NCBI GenBank assembly: GCA_945878995.1
Contig: CAMCUN010000014.1
Span: 1-61,429, forward strand
Reading direction: 5' to 3'
From: Polaromonas sp. YR568
GTDB lineage: Bacteria > Pseudomonadota > Gammaproteobacteria > Burkholderiales > Burkholderiaceae_C
DNA: 61,429 nucleotides
Under the pieces are notes generated by a model that made no database searches, was not told where the DNA came from, and worked only from the letters and a program-made list of their open reading frames with translations. Position numbers and translations under genes: made by a program. Positions 50,848-59,995 of this stretch are shown piece by piece. The stretch's first letter is position 1. Every line of letters starts with the position of its first letter.

Positions 50848-51768
50848 ATGGAAATTGCCGCCGTTCTCGTGGTCATTGCGATTTTGTTCATCGTCAAGAC
50901 CGTCAAAGTGGTGCCCCAGCAAGAGGCCTGGGTGGTGGAGCGCTTGGGTAAATTCCACGCCAGTTTGGCCCCTGGTTTGAACTTTGTGGTGCCGTTTGTG
51001 GACAAGGTCATTCAAAAGCACAGTCTTAAAGAAATCCCGCTGGACGTGCCCAGCCAGATTTGCATCACGCGTGACAACACTCAGCTGCAGGTGGACGGCA
51101 TCTTGTACTTTCAGGTCACCGACCCCAAGCTCGCCAGCTATGGCTCATCCAACTACATCGTGGCCGTGACCCAGTTGGCGCAAACGAGCTTGCGCAGCGT
51201 GATTGGCAAGCTCGAGCTGGACAAAACCTTTGAAGAGCGCAACATCATCAACGCGCAGGTGGTGGCGGCCATTGATGAGGCCGCTTTGAACTGGGGTGTG
51301 AAGGTGCTGCGCTATGAAATCAAAGACCTCACCCCGCCCAAAGAAATTTTGCTGGCCATGCAGTCGCAAATCACGGCCGAGCGTGAAAAGCGCGCGCTGA
51401 TTGCCGCCTCCGAAGGCCGGCGCCAAGAGCAAATCAACATTGCCACCGGCGAGCGCGAAGCCTTCATTGCTCGCTCTGAAGGTGAAAAGCAAGCGGCCAT
51501 CAACAAAGCCCAAGGCGACGCCGCCGCCATCACCGAAATGGCCAACGCCACGGCCTTGGCCATTGAACGAATCGCGGCGGCCATTCGCCAGCCTGGTGGC
51601 GAGCAGGCGGTGCAGCTCAAAGTGGCCGAGCAAGCCGTGCACGCCTATGCCAAGGTGGCGCAAGACGCCAAAACCACCTTGATCGTGCCCGGCAACATGA
51701 GCGAGGTGTCCGGCCTGATTGCGTCAGCCATGCAAATGGTCGGGACGGTGAATTCAGCGGGCCGCTGA
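50848..51768 (+). CDS. SPFH/stomatin family protein (QmcA-like)
   Basis: A 306-residue protein anchored by an N-terminal helix (about 2-18), followed by the SPFH domain (VKVVPQQEAWVVERLGKFH, IPLDVPSQICITRDNTQLQ) and a coiled-coil with Ala/Glu repeats and EREAFIARSEGEKQAAINKA. It likely forms oligomeric membrane cages with its NfeD partner. A GC-rich hairpin (51774-51795) follows the stop without a good U tract. Confidence 0.93.
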   Translation: MEIAAVLVVIAILFIVKTVKVVPQQEAWVVERLGKFHASLAPGLNFVVPFVDKVIQKHSLKEIPLDVPSQICITRDNTQLQVDGILYFQVTDPKLASYGSSNYIVAVTQLAQTSLRSVIGKLELDKTFEERNIINAQVVAAIDEAALNWGVKVLRYEIKDLTPPKEILLAMQSQITAEREKRALIAASEGRRQEQINIATGEREAFIARSEGEKQAAINKAQGDAAAITEMANATALAIERIAAAIRQPGGEQAVQLKVAEQAVHAYAKVAQDAKTTLIVPGNMSEVSGLIASAMQMVGTVNSAGR

Positions 51769-52139
51769 GAGGCCACCCAGGCCACGGGCGGGTGGCTCCT
51801 TCTTACCATAGAAGGAGCTCTTTCACTTGATTTAAGTTACCCCCCGCCGATGTGCACGGCTTTGTGGACAAGTCCCTTGAAAACCGCGCAAAGCCCCGCC
51901 CCGCTTGGCTTTCAACACAATGCCCAACAAACAGGCAGTCCAAATTTTTTGAGCTGTTGAGGCTTTAAAAAGCCGTGTTCTGAAGCCCCGAGCGCACCCA
52001 AACATCCCACCATCAGCGCGGGCACGCCAGCCGCTGGCCTTGGGTTGCAAGGAGGCAGGCAGTTGAGGCGGGGGCGATGCGGCGACGTTGCGGCGACAAT
52101 GCACCCTGATGGCCTTGGGCCAGCTTACTTGACACTCAC
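51769..52139. other. intergenic region, no gene recognised
   Basis: 371 bases. The only open frames are short, rich in Arg and Ala, and have no ribosome-binding site. The left end has a hairpin GCCACCC/GGGTGGC that may end the nfeD-stomatin transcript. Confidence 0.6.
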
Positions 52140-52616
52140 ATGAACATCAGCAAAGACACCGCCGTCACCATTCGCCTGAAAGTCTCCGACCAACAAGGCC
52201 AACTCATCGAAAACGGCAAAGAACCCGTGGCCTATTTGCACGGCGGCTACGGCAACCTGTTGCCCAAAGTGGAAGAGGCCCTGGAGGGGCAAGCCGCTGG
52301 CTTCAAGGCCCATCTGGACCTGAGCGCGGCTGATGCCTTTGGCGAGCGCGACGAGGCGCTGGTGCAAAGCATTCCCAAAACGCAGTTTCCCCCCGGCGTG
52401 AAAGTCGGTGGCCAGCTCGAAGGCCGTGGCGAAGACGGACGCACCCATGTGTTCACCGTCATCAAGATCAAAGGCCCTGAGGTGATTTTGGACGCCAACC
52501 ACCCCCTGGCTGGCAAGCACCTGAAAGTGAGCGTGGAGGTGATGGACGTGCGCGCTGCCACGGCCGAGGAAATCACCCACGGTCATGTGCATGGCGAACA
52601 CGGTCACCATCATTAA
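52140..52616 (+). CDS. slyD: SlyD-type FKBP peptidyl-prolyl isomerase
   Basis: A 158-residue FKBP-type isomerase with the insert-in-flap layout of SlyD: VAYLHGGYGNLLPKVEEALEG, then DAFGERDEALVQSIPKTQFPPG, and LDANHPLAGKHLKVSVEVMDV. The C-terminus is histidine-rich (HGHVHGEHGHHH), able to bind nickel or other metals. It acts in protein folding and possibly metal delivery. A terminator follows at 52639. Confidence 0.93.
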   Translation: MNISKDTAVTIRLKVSDQQGQLIENGKEPVAYLHGGYGNLLPKVEEALEGQAAGFKAHLDLSAADAFGERDEALVQSIPKTQFPPGVKVGGQLEGRGEDGRTHVFTVIKIKGPEVILDANHPLAGKHLKVSVEVMDVRAATAEEITHGHVHGEHGHHH

Positions 52617-52638
52617 GGGCAGTCAGACGCCCAAAAAA

Positions 52639-52662
52639 AACACCGCCCAAGGGCGGTGTTTT
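52639..52662. terminator. bidirectional rho-independent terminator
   Basis: AACACCGCC, CAAG, GGCGGTGTT with A run before and T after. It serves slyD (plus) and the ABC transporter operon (minus), which converge here. Confidence 0.88.
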
Positions 52663-52682
52663 GCGATGAGCCTTGGCAAGTC

Positions 52683-53450
52683 TCAGTGGTTGTTGGTGCC
52701 CCGATGCGCCCAAGCCGTGGTGTGCTTTTCGATGTAGCTGAACAGCTCGTACATCAACATGGCCATGGCGCCCACCACCACCAGGCCTGAAAAGGCCAGG
52801 CCCATTTGCATGGCCGAGCCAGCCGAAATGAGCAGGTAGCCAATGCCCTCGTTGGCGGCCGTCATCTCAGACACCGTGGTGCCCACAAAAGCCAGCGTGA
52901 TGGCAACCTTGAGCGAGCCGTAAAAGTAAGGCATGGAGCGCGGCAGTCCCACTTTGACGAGCACATCCCAGCGCTTGGCGCCCAGCACCCGCAGCACGTC
53001 TTCAAGCTCGGGCTCCAGCGTGGCCAGGCCCGTGGCGATGTTGACCATGATGGGGAAGAAGCTGATGAGAAAAGCCGTGAGAATCGCAGGACCAATGCCA
53101 ATGCCGAACCACACCACCAAAATCGGCACAAAAGCCGCCTTGGGCAGCGCGTTGAAAGCCGTCATCAGCGGGTACACCGCCGTGTAAGCCAGGCGCGAAG
53201 AGCCAATCAAAAAGCCCAGCAGCACGCCCACCACAATGGCAATGCCAAAGCCGGCCATGGTCACCCAGTAGGTGCGCCAGGCGTGGCCGGCAATCACCTC
53301 GTGGTATTCCACGGTCTGGGTCGCAATCCGCCAAGGGCTGGGGAAAATGAATTCCGACACATTGAAGGCCGAGCACAGCACCTGCCAAATGGCGATGACC
53401 GCCACCAGCAAGATCCAGGGCGACCAGGCTTGGAGTTTTTTGTTGTTCAT
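52683..53450 (-). CDS. ABC transporter permease (NitT/TauT type)
   Basis: A 255-residue inner-membrane permease with about six helices and the EAA-type loop LEDVLRVLGAKRWDVLVKVGLP. The family moves taurine, nitrate, aliphatic sulfonates, pyrimidines and related compounds. It overlaps the ATPase stop by four bases and is the last gene of the operon. The context with ureide enzymes suggests a nitrogen compound as substrate. Confidence 0.92.
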   Translation of the reverse strand: MNNKKLQAWSPWILLVAVIAIWQVLCSAFNVSEFIFPSPWRIATQTVEYHEVIAGHAWRTYWVTMAGFGIAIVVGVLLGFLIGSSRLAYTAVYPLMTAFNALPKAAFVPILVVWFGIGIGPAILTAFLISFFPIMVNIATGLATLEPELEDVLRVLGAKRWDVLVKVGLPRSMPYFYGSLKVAITLAFVGTTVSEMTAANEGIGYLLISAGSAMQMGLAFSGLVVVGAMAMLMYELFSYIEKHTTAWAHRGTNNH

Positions 53451-54262
53451 GTCGGCACCGCTGAGGTTTTTCGGATGGCACCAATGTGGCCGCGCAGCTC
53501 ATGCACCACGTCGGTGAACTCTTTGGTGTAGGTGATCTCCAGGTCGCGCGGGCGCGGCAGGTCGATCTCGCGGCGCACCATAAAGCGGCCTGGGCCTTTG
53601 CTCATGACGTACACCGTGTCGGCCAAAAAAACCGACTCACGCAGGTCGTGCGTGACCAAAATCACGTTGAAGCGCTGCTCGGTCCAGAGGTCGCGCAAGA
53701 TGCACCACAGCTCCTCGCGGGTGAAGGCGTCGAGCGCGCCAAAGGGCTCGTCGAGCAAGAGCATCTTGGGCTCGTGAATCAGCGCACGGCAAATGCTCGC
53801 GCGTTGCTGCATGCCGCCCGAGAGCTGCCAGGGGAATTTGTCGCCATAGCCGCCCAAGCCCACCTTGTCGAGCAGGGCCAAGGCGCGCTGCTCAAACTCA
53901 GGTCGGCGCTGCTTGAACTGGCTGCGGTAAGGCTCCACAATTTCCAGCGGCAGCAGCACGTTGTCCAGCGTGGTTCGCCAGGGCAGCAACGAGGGCGCCT
54001 GAAAGGCCATGCCCGAGATCTTGAGCGGCCCGGTGACGGGCTGCTGGTCAATGTGAATGCTGCCTTTGGACGGCTTGTTCAGGCCGGTGGCCAGCTTCAT
54101 GAAGGTGGACTTGCCACAACCTGAAGGTCCCACAATGGCAATGAACTCGCCTTGTTGGACCTTGAGGTCTATGGCCTCGACCGCGTACTGCCCTTTGGCC
54201 TGCAGCTCCTCGTTGTAGGCCAGCCAGACGTCCTTGAAGTCAATGAAGGGCGCGGTCATCAA
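53447..54262 (-). CDS. ABC transporter ATP-binding protein (NitT/TauT type)
   Basis: A 271-residue ATPase with Walker A GPSGCGKST, signature LSGGMQQRASICRALIHEPKMLLLDEPFGALD (signature and Walker B together), and the switch histidine VTHDLRESVFLADTV. Directly follows the binding-protein stop and precedes the permease. Confidence 0.94.
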   Translation of the reverse strand: MMTAPFIDFKDVWLAYNEELQAKGQYAVEAIDLKVQQGEFIAIVGPSGCGKSTFMKLATGLNKPSKGSIHIDQQPVTGPLKISGMAFQAPSLLPWRTTLDNVLLPLEIVEPYRSQFKQRRPEFEQRALALLDKVGLGGYGDKFPWQLSGGMQQRASICRALIHEPKMLLLDEPFGALDAFTREELWCILRDLWTEQRFNVILVTHDLRESVFLADTVYVMSKGPGRFMVRREIDLPRPRDLEITYTKEFTDVVHELRGHIGAIRKTSAVPT

Positions 54263-55318
54263 TCACTTCTTGGCAGCAGCTGCAGCCTTGGCCGGGGCCG
54301 GCAAGATGTTGAGCTCGGCCTTGGTGGGCAAGAAAGAGCCGTTCCACACCGCATCAGGGTCGACACGGGTTTTGGTGTTGAAGGCGTCCGAAACCTGCGA
54401 GGCCATCAGCGACAGGCGGCCGGGATTGAGCTGGCCAAAGCCTTCAGCGCGAGCGTCAGCGCTGTTGATGACGGTGTCAATGGCCAGCTTCAGGCGGCGC
54501 GTCTCCATCTCGACATTGATGATGCCGTCGCGCGCTTTCACGTCAGCAATCGCCGCCTCAGGCTTGGTGATCACGTCTTTGGCGCCTTTGGTGAAGGCTT
54601 GCAAAAACGCTTTCACGGCCGCCGGGTTTTCCTTAATGATCTTGGGCGTGGCGATGATCACGTTGCCATAGAGCTTCACGCCGTTTTCAGCGTAGGGCAG
54701 GACCACCACGTCGTCGATCTTGACGCCGCGCGCTTCCAGGTTGAGCAGTGACGTGAAGGTAAAGCCCGTGATGGCGTCCACGTCACCGCGGGCCAGCATG
54801 GTTTCGCGCAGTGGCGGGTCCATGGCCGTCCAGGTCACGCTGCCCACGCCGTTTGCTTTTTGAAAGATGGGAAACGCCCGGCGACCAGCGTCAAACACCG
54901 GGGCGCCCAGTTTTTTGCCGGCCAGGTCGGTGGGTTTGGTGATGCCAGATTTTTTCAAGGCCATCACCGAGGCGGGCGTGTTGTTGTAGACCACCATGAT
55001 GGCCACGGGCTTGTTGGGCGCGTCGGGGTTGTTGGCGTGGAACTCCATGAGCGCGGCCAAGTCTGCAAAGCCCAGGTCGTAGGTGCCCGAGGCCACGCGC
55101 GTGACCGCCGCGCCCGAGCCGTTGCCAGCGTCTACCGTCACGTCGAGCTTGGCGTCTTTGAAGTAGCCCTTGGCCACGGGGGTGAGGAACAGGGCCGCAG
55201 GGCCTTCAAAGCGCCAGTCCAACTGGAACTTGATGGGCGTGGTCTGGGCCTGGGCGGCGCCCATGCTCAGCAGGCCGGCCAGGGCGAGGGCGCTTTGGAG
55301 GAGATGGCGTTTATTCAT
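54263..55318 (-). CDS. ABC transporter substrate-binding protein (NMT1/ThiY-like)
   Basis: A 351-residue periplasmic protein of the NMT1/THI5-like family, with a signal peptide (residues 1-24, MGAAQAQ) and then IKFQLDWRFEGPAALFLTPVAKGYF, a pattern shared with pyrimidine- and thiamine-precursor-binding proteins. The ATG at 55318 (MNKRHLLQ) is chosen because it begins the signal peptide; an in-frame start further upstream is not. First gene of the transporter operon. A TGTATACA palindrome lies 331 bases upstream. Confidence 0.92.
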   Translation of the reverse strand: MNKRHLLQSALALAGLLSMGAAQAQTTPIKFQLDWRFEGPAALFLTPVAKGYFKDAKLDVTVDAGNGSGAAVTRVASGTYDLGFADLAALMEFHANNPDAPNKPVAIMVVYNNTPASVMALKKSGITKPTDLAGKKLGAPVFDAGRRAFPIFQKANGVGSVTWTAMDPPLRETMLARGDVDAITGFTFTSLLNLEARGVKIDDVVVLPYAENGVKLYGNVIIATPKIIKENPAAVKAFLQAFTKGAKDVITKPEAAIADVKARDGIINVEMETRRLKLAIDTVINSADARAEGFGQLNPGRLSLMASQVSDAFNTKTRVDPDAVWNGSFLPTKAELNILPAPAKAAAAAKK

Positions 55319-55758
55319 GGTGAAGTCCTTCAAACAGGGGTGAAAAAGGGGGTGAAAAGTAGAGTTGTCGTGCAAGTTCAATGCCATTGCCACCCGTGGC
55401 GAGGCGATGTCAATTCATTGTCCGGGAGCCCAGCCGCGCTGAAACGGCGCAGACCTGGGAATAAACCGGGACATACCCTGACCAAATTGGTGCGAGGACG
55501 GTTGGCCAGCACCGCGCGGCGTGCCTCGGATTGGTGCGTTTTGAGTGGCAAAGCGCTTGAAATAGTCGGTGTTCACTGCCTCGAGTCCTTCCTTGCGGGC
55601 ATGCCTAACCCGCCAGATGGCGCAAGCGCTGCATTATGTGAACCAAACTGTATACAAAAATAACCCCAATAAACTGAGTGCAAACCCGAGATGCTAGAAA
55701 TTGCATGGATCAAAAAGTCTGTTTTGGAGCTTGCGCCTGCCCGAAAAGCATGCAGGCC
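55319..55758. other. intergenic region upstream of the ABC operon
   Basis: 440 bases without a recognised gene. It contains the palindrome TGTATACA at 55649-55656 and AT-rich sequence around 55640-55690, which is the likely promoter area of the transporter operon read leftward. Confidence 0.55.
55649..55656. promoter_or_regulatory. TGTATACA palindrome upstream of the ABC transporter
   Basis: Same 8-mer as at 60687-60694 next to the GntR gene; wider context CTGTATACAAA. GntR/FCD regulators commonly bind such TTGTATACAA-type sites. Probable operator of the locus regulator. Confidence 0.5.
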
Positions 55759-57003
55759 TCAGCCCAGCAAGTCCAGCAGCGTGCGCGCCACCACCTTGGT
55801 GGCACGGCGCAAATCTTCCAGGTCCAGGCGCTCGTCGGCGCGTTTGGCATGGGATTCGCGCACGGTGCGTGGGCCGGCGCCGTAAATCACGCCCGGGATG
55901 CCGCGCTCCACATACAAGCGCACGTCGGTGTAAAGCGGCGTGCCCACAGCGGGGATGGGCTCGCCAAAGACCTGCTCACCGTGCTTTTGGATCGCCGCCA
56001 CCAGCGGCTGGTTGCCGCTCAAGGGCTTCATGGCGTGGGCCATCAGGATGCGGCGCACGTCCACCTGAAGTTGCTGGCCGCCGCGCGGGGGCGCAAAGCT
56101 GGCGGCTGCGCTGGCGATGGTGCCCCGAATGGCGGCTTCCACCTCGGCTGGGTTTTCCTCGGGGATCATGCGTCGGTCCAGCTTGAAGACCACCCGGCCG
56201 GGCACCACGTTGGTGTTGGTGCCGCCCGTGATTTGGCCCGCGTTCAGGTAGGGGTGGGTGATGCCTTCCACTTGCGAGCTGATCTTTTTGTAGTCTGCAT
56301 TGAGCGCGTACAGCGCCTGCAGAATGTGCACCGCGCCTTGCAGCGCGTCGGTGCCACTGTCTGGGATGGCGGCGTGGGCCATGGTGCCTTGCACGGTCAC
56401 TTCCATCTGCAGGCAGCCGTTGTGCGCGGTCACCACCTGGTAGCTAAAACCGGCGGCGATCATCAAGTCGGGCTTGGTGTGGCCGTTTTTCAGCAGCCAG
56501 TCGGGGCCGACCTCGCCGCCGTATTCCTCGTCGTAGGTGAAGTGCAGTTCCACCGCGCCCTTGAGCGGCGCTTTGAGCGCTTCAAGCGCGCGCACGGCAA
56601 AGGTGAAGGTGGAAAAGTCGCACTTGCTCACCGCCGTGGCGCGGCCGTACATCTTGCCGTCCACCACGGTGCCGCCGTAGGGGTCGTGGGTCCAGCCTTC
56701 GCCAGGGGGCACCACGTCGCCGTGGGCGTTCAGCGCAACGGTTTTGCCCGCACCGTAGTCGCGGCGCACGATCAGGTTGGTGATGCTCTGCAGCCCTGCG
56801 GCTTTCACCTCTTCTGCTGGCACCACAAAGGCTTGGGCCTGCATGCCAAAGGCCCGCAGCAGCTCGGCGGTGCGCTGGGCGTGCGGGGCGTTGTTGCCGG
56901 GCGGCGTGTCGGTGGGCACGCGCACCAGTTCCTGCAAAAAGCGCACCTGCTCGTCAAAGTGCTGGTCTATCCAGGCGTCGAGTTGTTCGTAGGCGGTGGT
57001 CAT
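55759..57003 (-). CDS. M20 family metallopeptidase/deacylase (ArgE/DapE-like)
   Basis: A 414-residue zinc amidohydrolase of the M20 family. Metal and catalytic motifs: LNAHGDVVPPGEGWTHDPYGG, FTYDEEYGGEVGPDWLL, and a dimerisation domain with GTMAHAAIPDSGTDAL. Paralogues act as deacetylases, carbamoylases or ureido-group hydrolases. Its position 23 bases after the allantoate amidohydrolase fusion on the same strand suggests a step in ureide breakdown, but the substrate is not established. Confidence 0.88.
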   Translation of the reverse strand: MTTAYEQLDAWIDQHFDEQVRFLQELVRVPTDTPPGNNAPHAQRTAELLRAFGMQAQAFVVPAEEVKAAGLQSITNLIVRRDYGAGKTVALNAHGDVVPPGEGWTHDPYGGTVVDGKMYGRATAVSKCDFSTFTFAVRALEALKAPLKGAVELHFTYDEEYGGEVGPDWLLKNGHTKPDLMIAAGFSYQVVTAHNGCLQMEVTVQGTMAHAAIPDSGTDALQGAVHILQALYALNADYKKISSQVEGITHPYLNAGQITGGTNTNVVPGRVVFKLDRRMIPEENPAEVEAAIRGTIASAAASFAPPRGGQQLQVDVRRILMAHAMKPLSGNQPLVAAIQKHGEQVFGEPIPAVGTPLYTDVRLYVERGIPGVIYGAGPRTVRESHAKRADERLDLEDLRRATKVVARTLLDLLG

Positions 57004-57026
57004 GGGCTTGTCCTTGTGATGGTGAG

Positions 57027-58793
57027 TCAGCGGGCGAGCTGCTCAATGACATGCATGAAGGCCAGCACCGACAGCTGAATGTCGTCGTTGGTGGTGGACT
57101 CCAGCGGGTTGTGGCTGATGCCCGAGTTTTGGCCGCGCACAAACAGCATGGCTTGGGGCATGACTTCGTGCAGCTTCATGGCGTCGTGGCCGGCGCCCGA
57201 GGGCATGCGGTGCACCGGCAGGCCCAGGCTGTGCACAGCCTGCTCCCAGCGGGCTTGCCAGGCGGGGGCGCTGGGCGCGGCCGGGGCGCGCATGGTTTCT
57301 TCGAGCTTGAGCACCAGGCCGCGGCGCTGGCAGATGCGGTCGAGCTCGGCCAACACATCGCTGAGCATGGCGTCGCGCTGCGCGTCGGTGGGTGCGCGCA
57401 GGTCCATGGAGAAGTTGCAGCGCCCAGGCACCACGTTGATGGAGCCTGCCGGCACCTGGAGCTGGCCTATGGTGGCCACCGAATCGCCGTCCTGGCGGGC
57501 CCGCTTTTCCATGAAAAGCGCCAGCTCGGCCAGGCCGCAGACTGAGTCGCTGCGCCTGTCCATGGGGGTGGTGCCGGCGTGGCAGGCCACGCCTACAAGC
57601 TCGCCCAAAAAGCGCACGCTGCCATTGATGGAGCTGACCACACCCAGCGGCAATTGCATTTCATTGAGCACTGGGCCTTGCTCGATGTGCAGTTCCACAA
57701 AGCCCAGGTACTGCGCCGGGTCGCGGCGGATGGCCGCAATGCCCTGCAGGTTCAGGCCCGCATGCGCCATGGCTTGGGCCATGGTGATGCCGTCTGCGTC
57801 TTGTTGCTCCAGCCAGGCGGGATTGAACTGGCCCACCAGCGCGCCCGAGCCCAGGAAGGTGGCTTTGTAGCGCTGACCTTCTTCTTCTGCAAAACCCACC
57901 ACCTCGATGCCCAAGGGCAGGCGGCGCTTGGCGCGGTGCAGCTCGCGCACGCAGGCCATGGGCACAAACATGCCCAAGCGCCCGTCGTACTTGCCACCGT
58001 TGCGCACGGTGTCGTAGTGGCTGCCGGTCAGCAGGTACTTGGCGTTGGGCTGTTCACCGTGGTAGCGGCCCACCACATTGCCCACGGCGTCTATGGACAC
58101 CTCGTCAAAGCCACAGTCCCGCATGCCTTGCACCAATTGCTCCGTGCAGGCGCGGTGCGCGTCTGTCAGGTAGGTGACGGTGAGCTGACCTTTGTCGGCA
58201 AAGCCGGGGTCGCTGTGGCGGGCCAGGTCTTCGTGCCAGTCCCAGACCTCGTTGCCCAGCGTGGGCTCAAAGCCGAATTTGTCGTTCAGCCGGATCTCGG
58301 CAATGCGGTTGATGTGACGCAGGCACTCCTCGCGCTCAAACACGGGCTGGCCATGGAGCCGGCGGGCAAAGGTGTCAATGATTTGCTGCTTGTTCAAACC
58401 CAACCCACGCGCGCCGCGCACCGCGAGGATGAAGGGAAAGCCGAACTTGGCGTTGTAGTCGGCGTTGAGTTGATGCAGGCGCGCAAACTCCTCGGGCGTG
58501 CAGTCCGTCAGGCCCGCCTTCCCCTGCTCGTTGGTGGACTCGGCCGTGAGCGTCTTGCTCACCATGGCCTTGCCAGCGAGTTCGGGGTGGGCGCGGATCA
58601 GGCGCAGCTTTTCATCGAGCGAGGCCTGGCTCAGCGCGGTGACCAATGCATGCTTGAGCTGCGGCAGGGACTGAAAAGGCCTGTTCTTGAGCGCCCGCTG
58701 GGCCACCCAGGGCGAGTGCTCATAAAGGCCATCGAGCAGGGCCAGCGCTTGCTCGGGCGTGGCGGCGTTGAGTTGTTCAAGCGTCAGTGGCAT
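57027..58793 (-). CDS. OHCU decarboxylase / allantoate amidohydrolase fusion
   Basis: A 588-residue two-domain enzyme. Residues 1-165 match OHCU decarboxylase (UraD): AHPELAG with His69 at 68-74, and GFPFILAVRG. Residues about 175-588 match allantoate amidohydrolase (M20): TGSHYDTVRNGGKYDGRLG, EEEGQRY, HIEQGPVLNEMQLPLGVV and PSGAGHDAM. The first domain finishes urate oxidation to S-allantoin; the second hydrolyses allantoate after allantoinase (PuuE next door). The ATG at 58793 begins the UraD domain; the frame extends upstream through 63-bp repeats that encode PPPQPSPRGGGS-like peptides and is unlikely to be translated. Confidence 0.92.
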   Translation of the reverse strand: MPLTLEQLNAATPEQALALLDGLYEHSPWVAQRALKNRPFQSLPQLKHALVTALSQASLDEKLRLIRAHPELAGKAMVSKTLTAESTNEQGKAGLTDCTPEEFARLHQLNADYNAKFGFPFILAVRGARGLGLNKQQIIDTFARRLHGQPVFEREECLRHINRIAEIRLNDKFGFEPTLGNEVWDWHEDLARHSDPGFADKGQLTVTYLTDAHRACTEQLVQGMRDCGFDEVSIDAVGNVVGRYHGEQPNAKYLLTGSHYDTVRNGGKYDGRLGMFVPMACVRELHRAKRRLPLGIEVVGFAEEEGQRYKATFLGSGALVGQFNPAWLEQQDADGITMAQAMAHAGLNLQGIAAIRRDPAQYLGFVELHIEQGPVLNEMQLPLGVVSSINGSVRFLGELVGVACHAGTTPMDRRSDSVCGLAELALFMEKRARQDGDSVATIGQLQVPAGSINVVPGRCNFSMDLRAPTDAQRDAMLSDVLAELDRICQRRGLVLKLEETMRAPAAPSAPAWQARWEQAVHSLGLPVHRMPSGAGHDAMKLHEVMPQAMLFVRGQNSGISHNPLESTTNDDIQLSVLAFMHVIEQLAR

Positions 58794-58812
58794 GAGTTGG
58801 TATCCGAATGAA

Positions 58813-58986
58813 CTCCCTCCCCCTCTGGGGGCGGGCTGGGGTGGGGGCAAGTGTGAGGAAAGGGCGACCTCCCTGCTCCCTCCCCCTTTGGGAGAGGGCC
58901 GGGATGGGGGAAAGCGCAGGGATGTTTCGGAGGTTTTGCTCCCTCCCCCTCTGGGGGAGGGTTGGGGTGGGGGCAAGCGCGAGGAA
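58813..58986. repeat. three tandem copies of a 48-bp GC-rich element, period 63 bp
   Basis: Units at 58813-58860, 58876-58923 and 58939-58986, each beginning CTCCCTCCCCCT and continuing GGGGG...GGGGTGGGGGCAA. Each can fold as CCTCCCCC/GGGGGAGG. They separate puuE (stop 59042) from the fusion gene. Similar dispersed elements occur widely in Betaproteobacteria. Confidence 0.8.
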
Positions 58987-59041
58987 ACGGCAGTCCAACG
59001 CACCGCGCTTTCCAAAAATGCAGTCGCCAGTCAAAACGCCC

Positions 59042-59995
59042 TCACCCCACATACGGGTGCACAGCCTTCCAGTGCCGCGCAATGTCAATGCGCCTGCACA
59101 CCCACACCCTGTCGTGCTTGGCAATGTGGTCCAGAAACTTTTGCAGCGCCACAATCCGCCCCGGCTTGCCCAGCAAACGGCAGTGCATGCCCACGCTCAT
59201 CATCTTGGGACTGTCTGCGCCTTCGGCATACAGCGCGTCAAAGCTGTCGCGCAGGTAAATGAAAAAGTCCTCGGCCTGCGCAAAACCCTGCGGCAGCGAA
59301 AAGCGCATGTCGTTGGTGTCCAGCGTGTAAGGCACCACCAAATGAGGCGACACCATGCCGTCGGATTTTTCCACCTTCATCCAAAAGGGCAGGTCGTCGC
59401 CGTAGTAGTCGCTGTCGTACTCAAAGCCGCCGTGGTCCACCACCAGGCGGCGGGTGTTGGGGCTGTCGCGGCCGGTGTACCAGCCTGCGCCATGGATGCT
59501 GTGGCCGTGCGTGGTGCCGGTGAGCTTTTCAATGATGGCCAGGCCGCGCTCCAGGTGCTCGCGCTCCAGCTCGGGCGCCATGTGCTGGTAGTGGATCCAG
59601 CGCCAGCCGTGGCAGGCAATTTCATGGCCCAGTTCCACAAAAGCGGCGGTGAGTTCGGGGTGGCGCTCCAGCGCCATGGACACGCCAAACACCGTCAGCG
59701 GCAGGCCGCGCTTTTCAAACTCGCGCAAGATGCGCCAGACGCCCGCGCGCGAGCCGTATTCGTAGATGCCTTCCATGCTCATGTGCCGCTCGGGAAAGCT
59801 GGGCGGGTTGAACATCTCCGAGAGGAATTGCTCGCTGCCCGCGTCGCCATGCAGCGTGGCGTTCTCGCCGCCTTCTTCGTAATTGAGCACAAATTGCACG
59901 GCCACGCGGGCCTGGCCCGGCCATTGCGCATGCGGTGGCTGGCGGCCGTAGCCAACAAGGTCGCGGGGGTAGGGGGCGGTGGAGTCGTAAGTCAT
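59042..59995 (-). CDS. puuE: allantoinase PuuE (polysaccharide-deacetylase fold)
   Basis: PuuE hydrolyses allantoin to allantoate without the usual amidohydrolase fold. The 317-residue protein has the NodB-like deacetylase pattern: RVAVQFVLNYEEGGEN, GHEIACHGWRWIHYQHM, GWYTGRDSPNTRRLV and HCRLLGKPGRI. Start MTYDSTAPYPRDLVGYG is characteristic. The ATG overlaps the GntR stop. It supplies the substrate for the second domain of the fusion downstream. Confidence 0.94.
   Translation of the reverse strand: MTYDSTAPYPRDLVGYGRQPPHAQWPGQARVAVQFVLNYEEGGENATLHGDAGSEQFLSEMFNPPSFPERHMSMEGIYEYGSRAGVWRILREFEKRGLPLTVFGVSMALERHPELTAAFVELGHEIACHGWRWIHYQHMAPELEREHLERGLAIIEKLTGTTHGHSIHGAGWYTGRDSPNTRRLVVDHGGFEYDSDYYGDDLPFWMKVEKSDGMVSPHLVVPYTLDTNDMRFSLPQGFAQAEDFFIYLRDSFDALYAEGADSPKMMSVGMHCRLLGKPGRIVALQKFLDHIAKHDRVWVCRRIDIARHWKAVHPYVG

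Noticed and set aside
51832..52104. 90-codon minus-strand frame upstream of slyD
   Set aside because: Arg/Ala-rich, no start signal, no homology that I recognise, and it would run into the slyD promoter area.
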